Origin: Bacillus sp. (in: firmicutes)
GTDB taxonomy: Bacteria; Bacillota; Bacilli; Bacillales; Cytobacillaceae
Length of the DNA stretch: 58,355 nt
NCBI GenBank assembly: GCA_011524525.1
Contig: WTKE01000064.1
Coordinates: forward strand, 1 to 58,355
Direction of reading: 5' to 3'
In this document: one piece after another, positions 56,165 to 58,355 of the stretch
How positions within the stretch are numbered: position 1 is the first letter of the stretch
Layout of the letters: each line of letters opens with the position of its first letter
Position numbers and translations under genes: made by a program
Notes under the pieces: generated by a model
What the model was told of the DNA's origin: nothing
Databases searched by the model: none
The model's input: the letters and a program-made list of their open reading frames with translations, nothing else

Positions 56165-56845
56165 CTACAACTCTATCGACTGCCCCACATCTAGAACCGT
56201 ACCCACTCCATCTGGAAGCATCTTTACAAACGTTTCTGGGTCTTGCTGAAGCAATGGGAAGGTATTGAAGTGAATAGGTACAACTTTCTTTGCCTGGAGA
56301 AGTTCTGCCGCATAAGCAGCATCGTCCGGTCCCATTGTGAAATTATCCCCAATCGGCAGGAAAGCTACATCAATAGCATTTCGGTCTCCAATTAGTTTCA
56401 TATCTGAAAAAAGTCCTGTATCGCCAGCATGGTATATCGTCTTTCCATCAATCGTTAAAAGAACACCAGCAGGCATTCCAAGGTAAACGATTTCATTTTT
56501 CTCGTTTATGTACCCTGATCCGTGAAATGCTTGGGTTAACTTTACTCTACCAAAATCGAAATTAAATCCACCTCCGATATGCAATCCGTGTGTTCTTACT
56601 CCTTTCGAACTTAAATAATCTGCCATTTCTGCTGTTCCGATCACTAGCGCATGATTCTTTTTTGCAAGTTCAACCGTGTCCCCAAGATGATCATTATGTC
56701 CATGAGTTACAATGATTACATCTGCTTTCACTTCCCCTACTTTTAAATCGGTTGCTGGATTTCCATTAATAAATGGGTCAAAAAGAATTCTTGTACCGTT
56801 TGCCTCAACTAAAATAACTGAATGTCCATGAAAGCTAATTTTCAT
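56165..56845 (-). CDS. ytkL: UPF0173 metal-dependent hydrolase YtkL
   Basis: 226 residues from ATG 56845 (MKISFHGHS). A metallo-beta-lactamase fold of the UPF0173 group: the H-x-H-x-D-H motif is in [10 protein letters not shown], with further ligands in [17 protein letters not shown] and VPIHFNTFP. The family is related to tRNase Z and UlaG-type hydrolases; the substrate is unknown. Divergent from the peptidase gene. Confidence 0.92.
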   Translation of the reverse strand: MKISFHGHSVILVEANGTRILFDPFINGNPATDLKVGEVKADVIIVTHGHNDHLGDTVELAKKNHALVIGTAEMADYLSSKGVRTHGLHIGGGFNFDFGRVKLTQAFHGSGYINEKNEIVYLGMPAGVLLTIDGKTIYHAGDTGLFSDMKLIGDRNAIDVAFLPIGDNFTMGPDDAAYAAELLQAKKVVPIHFNTFPLLQQDPETFVKMLPDGVGTVLDVGQSIEL

Positions 56846-56961
56846 TTTCTCCACACTCCTTTTGATTTTCAATTTCCTTATACCCATATTTTACTACCAA
56901 TATAAGTTTACTTTCAAAAGTATTGTTGTTACTCTAAATTTATAGTAAAGGGGGAATCTTT

Positions 56962-58059
56962 GTGACTGATAAACTGAACACAATAGCAGAGTGGCTTAAA
57001 CAAGAACAAATTGACTTTTGCTTTTTAACGAACCCTGACAGTGTGTTTTATGTAAGTGCATTTTTAAGCGATCCCCATGAAAGACTACTAGGTGTAGGTA
57101 TTTTCCAAAGTGGAGACCCATTCCTTGTTTGTCCTTCCATGGAGAAGGAAGATGCAAAGAAAGCAGGCTGGGGCTATGATATTATCGGATATACGGATAT
57201 TGAAAATCCATGGACATTGATACATAAGCTTTGTAACGATCGAACGAAGTCTGTAGAAAAAATCGCAATCGAAAAAGAACATATGAATGTGGAGCGCTAC
57301 GAGCTAATAGGTTCCCTATTTCCAGAAGCTACCTTTCTTCCTGCAGAGGAGAAGCTTCGCAAATTAAGGATGATCAAAAGCGAGAGTGAAATTGCTACGA
57401 TTCGCGAGGCGTGTGCACTAGCTGATTATGCAATTGAAGTAGGCTGTTCCGAAATAGCGGAAGGAAAAACAGAACTGGAAGTATTAGCAGCGATTGAATA
57501 TGAATTAAAGAAAAAAGGCGTTTCGGAGATGTCTTTTTCTACTATGGTTTTGACAGGGAAAAACGGCGCGTCTCCACATGGAAATCCTGGATTGACAAAA
57601 ATGAAAAAAGGCGATCTGGTTCTTTTTGATTTAGGAGTCATTGTTGACGGATATTGCTCGGATATTACTCGTACCGTTGCTTTAGGTGATATTAGTGACA
57701 AGCAAAAAGAAATATATGATACGGTATTAAAAGCTCAAGCCTCAGCTATCGAAGCTAGTAAGCCAGGTGTCACTTGTCAATCGGTCGACCTTACAGCAAG
57801 AAATATTATATCTGCCGCCGGTTACGGAAAGTATTTTCCGCACCGGCTCGGTCACGGGCTAGGAATTAGTGTACATGAATATCCTTCTCTTACTGAAACA
57901 AATACACTTCTACTTGAAGAAGGCATGGTCTTTACGATTGAACCGGGAATCTACGTTCCTGGAGTAGCGGGTGTCAGAATTGAAGACGACGTGCTTGTTA
58001 CCTCAAATGGGGTTGAGATCTTAACAAAGTTTCCAAAGGAATTACAAATAATAAGATAA
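56962..58059 (+). CDS. M24 family Xaa-Pro peptidase
   Basis: 365 residues from GTG 56962, seven bases after AAAGGGGG. An N-terminal creatinase-like domain (about 1-130) precedes the pita-bread domain with all five ligands: Asp in IVDGYCSD (both Asp), His in HRLGHGLGISVHEYP, Glu in FTIEPGIYVPG and Glu in VRIEDDVLV. It is an Xaa-Pro dipeptidase or aminopeptidase using Mn or Co. B. subtilis has several paralogues (ykvY, yqhT), so no symbol is given. Confidence 0.92.
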   Translation: MTDKLNTIAEWLKQEQIDFCFLTNPDSVFYVSAFLSDPHERLLGVGIFQSGDPFLVCPSMEKEDAKKAGWGYDIIGYTDIENPWTLIHKLCNDRTKSVEKIAIEKEHMNVERYELIGSLFPEATFLPAEEKLRKLRMIKSESEIATIREACALADYAIEVGCSEIAEGKTELEVLAAIEYELKKKGVSEMSFSTMVLTGKNGASPHGNPGLTKMKKGDLVLFDLGVIVDGYCSDITRTVALGDISDKQKEIYDTVLKAQASAIEASKPGVTCQSVDLTARNIISAAGYGKYFPHRLGHGLGISVHEYPSLTETNTLLLEEGMVFTIEPGIYVPGVAGVRIEDDVLVTSNGVEILTKFPKELQIIR

Positions 58060-58355
58060 AGAAAAGCTGTTTGAACATTTTTTATAGGGATCCGTTTTGA
58101 AGTGCTTTTCTTAAAATACATTCCGAAATGACAGTCGTATTGGCATCGTTATTGGTAGAATTAAGGAAAACTCGCTCCCTTTTACATTTGATGTCTTGTC
58201 CTTATTCGAGTAACTAGTAACAGTAACCAGCAAAATTAAGCGGAGTATTTCCGGTTAAATGCAGAATGAAGCCCGTTTTGAGGTAAATAAGGGGAGATTT
58301 TCCACTAGCATTGCATATGTATCCACAGGCAAAAAAATATATTTAAATAGCCCCT
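58060..58355. other. Terminal intergenic region
   Basis: 296 bases after the peptidase stop with no credible gene on either strand. It holds a degenerate interspersed repeat (58236-58307) and no clear terminator for the peptidase gene. The contig ends within this AT-rich stretch. Confidence 0.7.
58236..58307. repeat. Two degenerate copies of a palindromic repeat (TAAGCGGAG type)
   Basis: TTAAGCGGA ... TCCGGTTAA (58236-58258) is an inverted repeat with one mismatch. A second copy, TAAGGGGAGATTTTCCACTA (58288-58307), shares TAAG-x-GGAG-xx-TTTCC with it. The spacing between copies is about 52 bases. This type of short repeat often occurs in intergenic Bacillaceae DNA; copy number is unknown here. 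Confidence 0.55.

Overview
The window is a stretch of ordinary Bacillaceae core chromosome. It is AT-rich, uses Bacillus-type Shine-Dalgarno (SD) sites, and carries spore genes (sspI, ytrH, ytrI, ytxC, ytaF). Its gene order closely follows the pheST-to-ytkL part of the Bacillus subtilis chromosome as I recall it. The genus cannot be fixed from this alone; hflKC and a dimeric-type dUTPase argue for a relative of B. subtilis rather than that species. There is no tRNA, rRNA, CRISPR array, prophage, insertion sequence or toxin/defence island. The first 23 bases are a leftover Nextera library adapter, so the window begins at a contig end.

Layout. 1-6.8 kb: yshE-mutS2-polX and yshB(cvpA)-zapA on the minus strand, with rnhC divergent. 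6.8-11.4 kb: pheST behind a Phe T-box, then the rRNA methyltransferase ysgA. 11.5-15 kb: sspI, a 60-bp interspersed palindrome, M42 peptidase ysdC, a dUTPase, sigma-W gene ysdB, a TVP38 protein and ysdA. 15-18.9 kb: infC-rpmI-rplT with an L20-type leader and an AUU-started infC, then thrS with a Thr T-box. 18.9-25.1 kb: ytxC, nrdR-dnaB-dnaI, an unknown small gene, speD and gapB. 25.2-34.8 kb: polA-mutM-ytaF-coaE, hflKC and phoPR. 34.9-41.5 kb: a MaoC-like protein, citZ-icd-mdh, ytwI, ytvI and fxsA. 41.6-48.5 kb: pfkA-pyk, accDA, a GntR/FCD regulator and the malic enzyme ytsJ. 48.6-58.1 kb: dnaE, ytrHI, nrnA, ytpI, ytoI, a small membrane protein, ytkL and an M24 peptidase. The last 300 bases hold a degenerate interspersed repeat.

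How the genes fit together. The window is dense in central carbon metabolism (pfkA, pyk, citZ, icd, mdh, ytsJ, gapB, accDA), replication and repair (dnaE, dnaB, dnaI, polA, polX, mutM, mutS2, rnhC, nrdR, dUTPase), translation (pheST, thrS, infC-rpmI-rplT) and sporulation. Its less ordinary content is regulatory. A FadR-subfamily GntR regulator lies between ytsJ and accDA, and a nearly identical TGGTCAGACCA operator sits at the same place just after the -10 of both units. gapB carries two CcpN-type sites, pfkA-pyk has a cre-like site upstream of its promoter, ysdB has an exact sigma-W promoter, and the speD leader contains a perfect complement of its own ribosome binding site. No clearly novel multi-gene system is present; the regulator with its two operators is the best candidate for an undescribed regulatory circuit.
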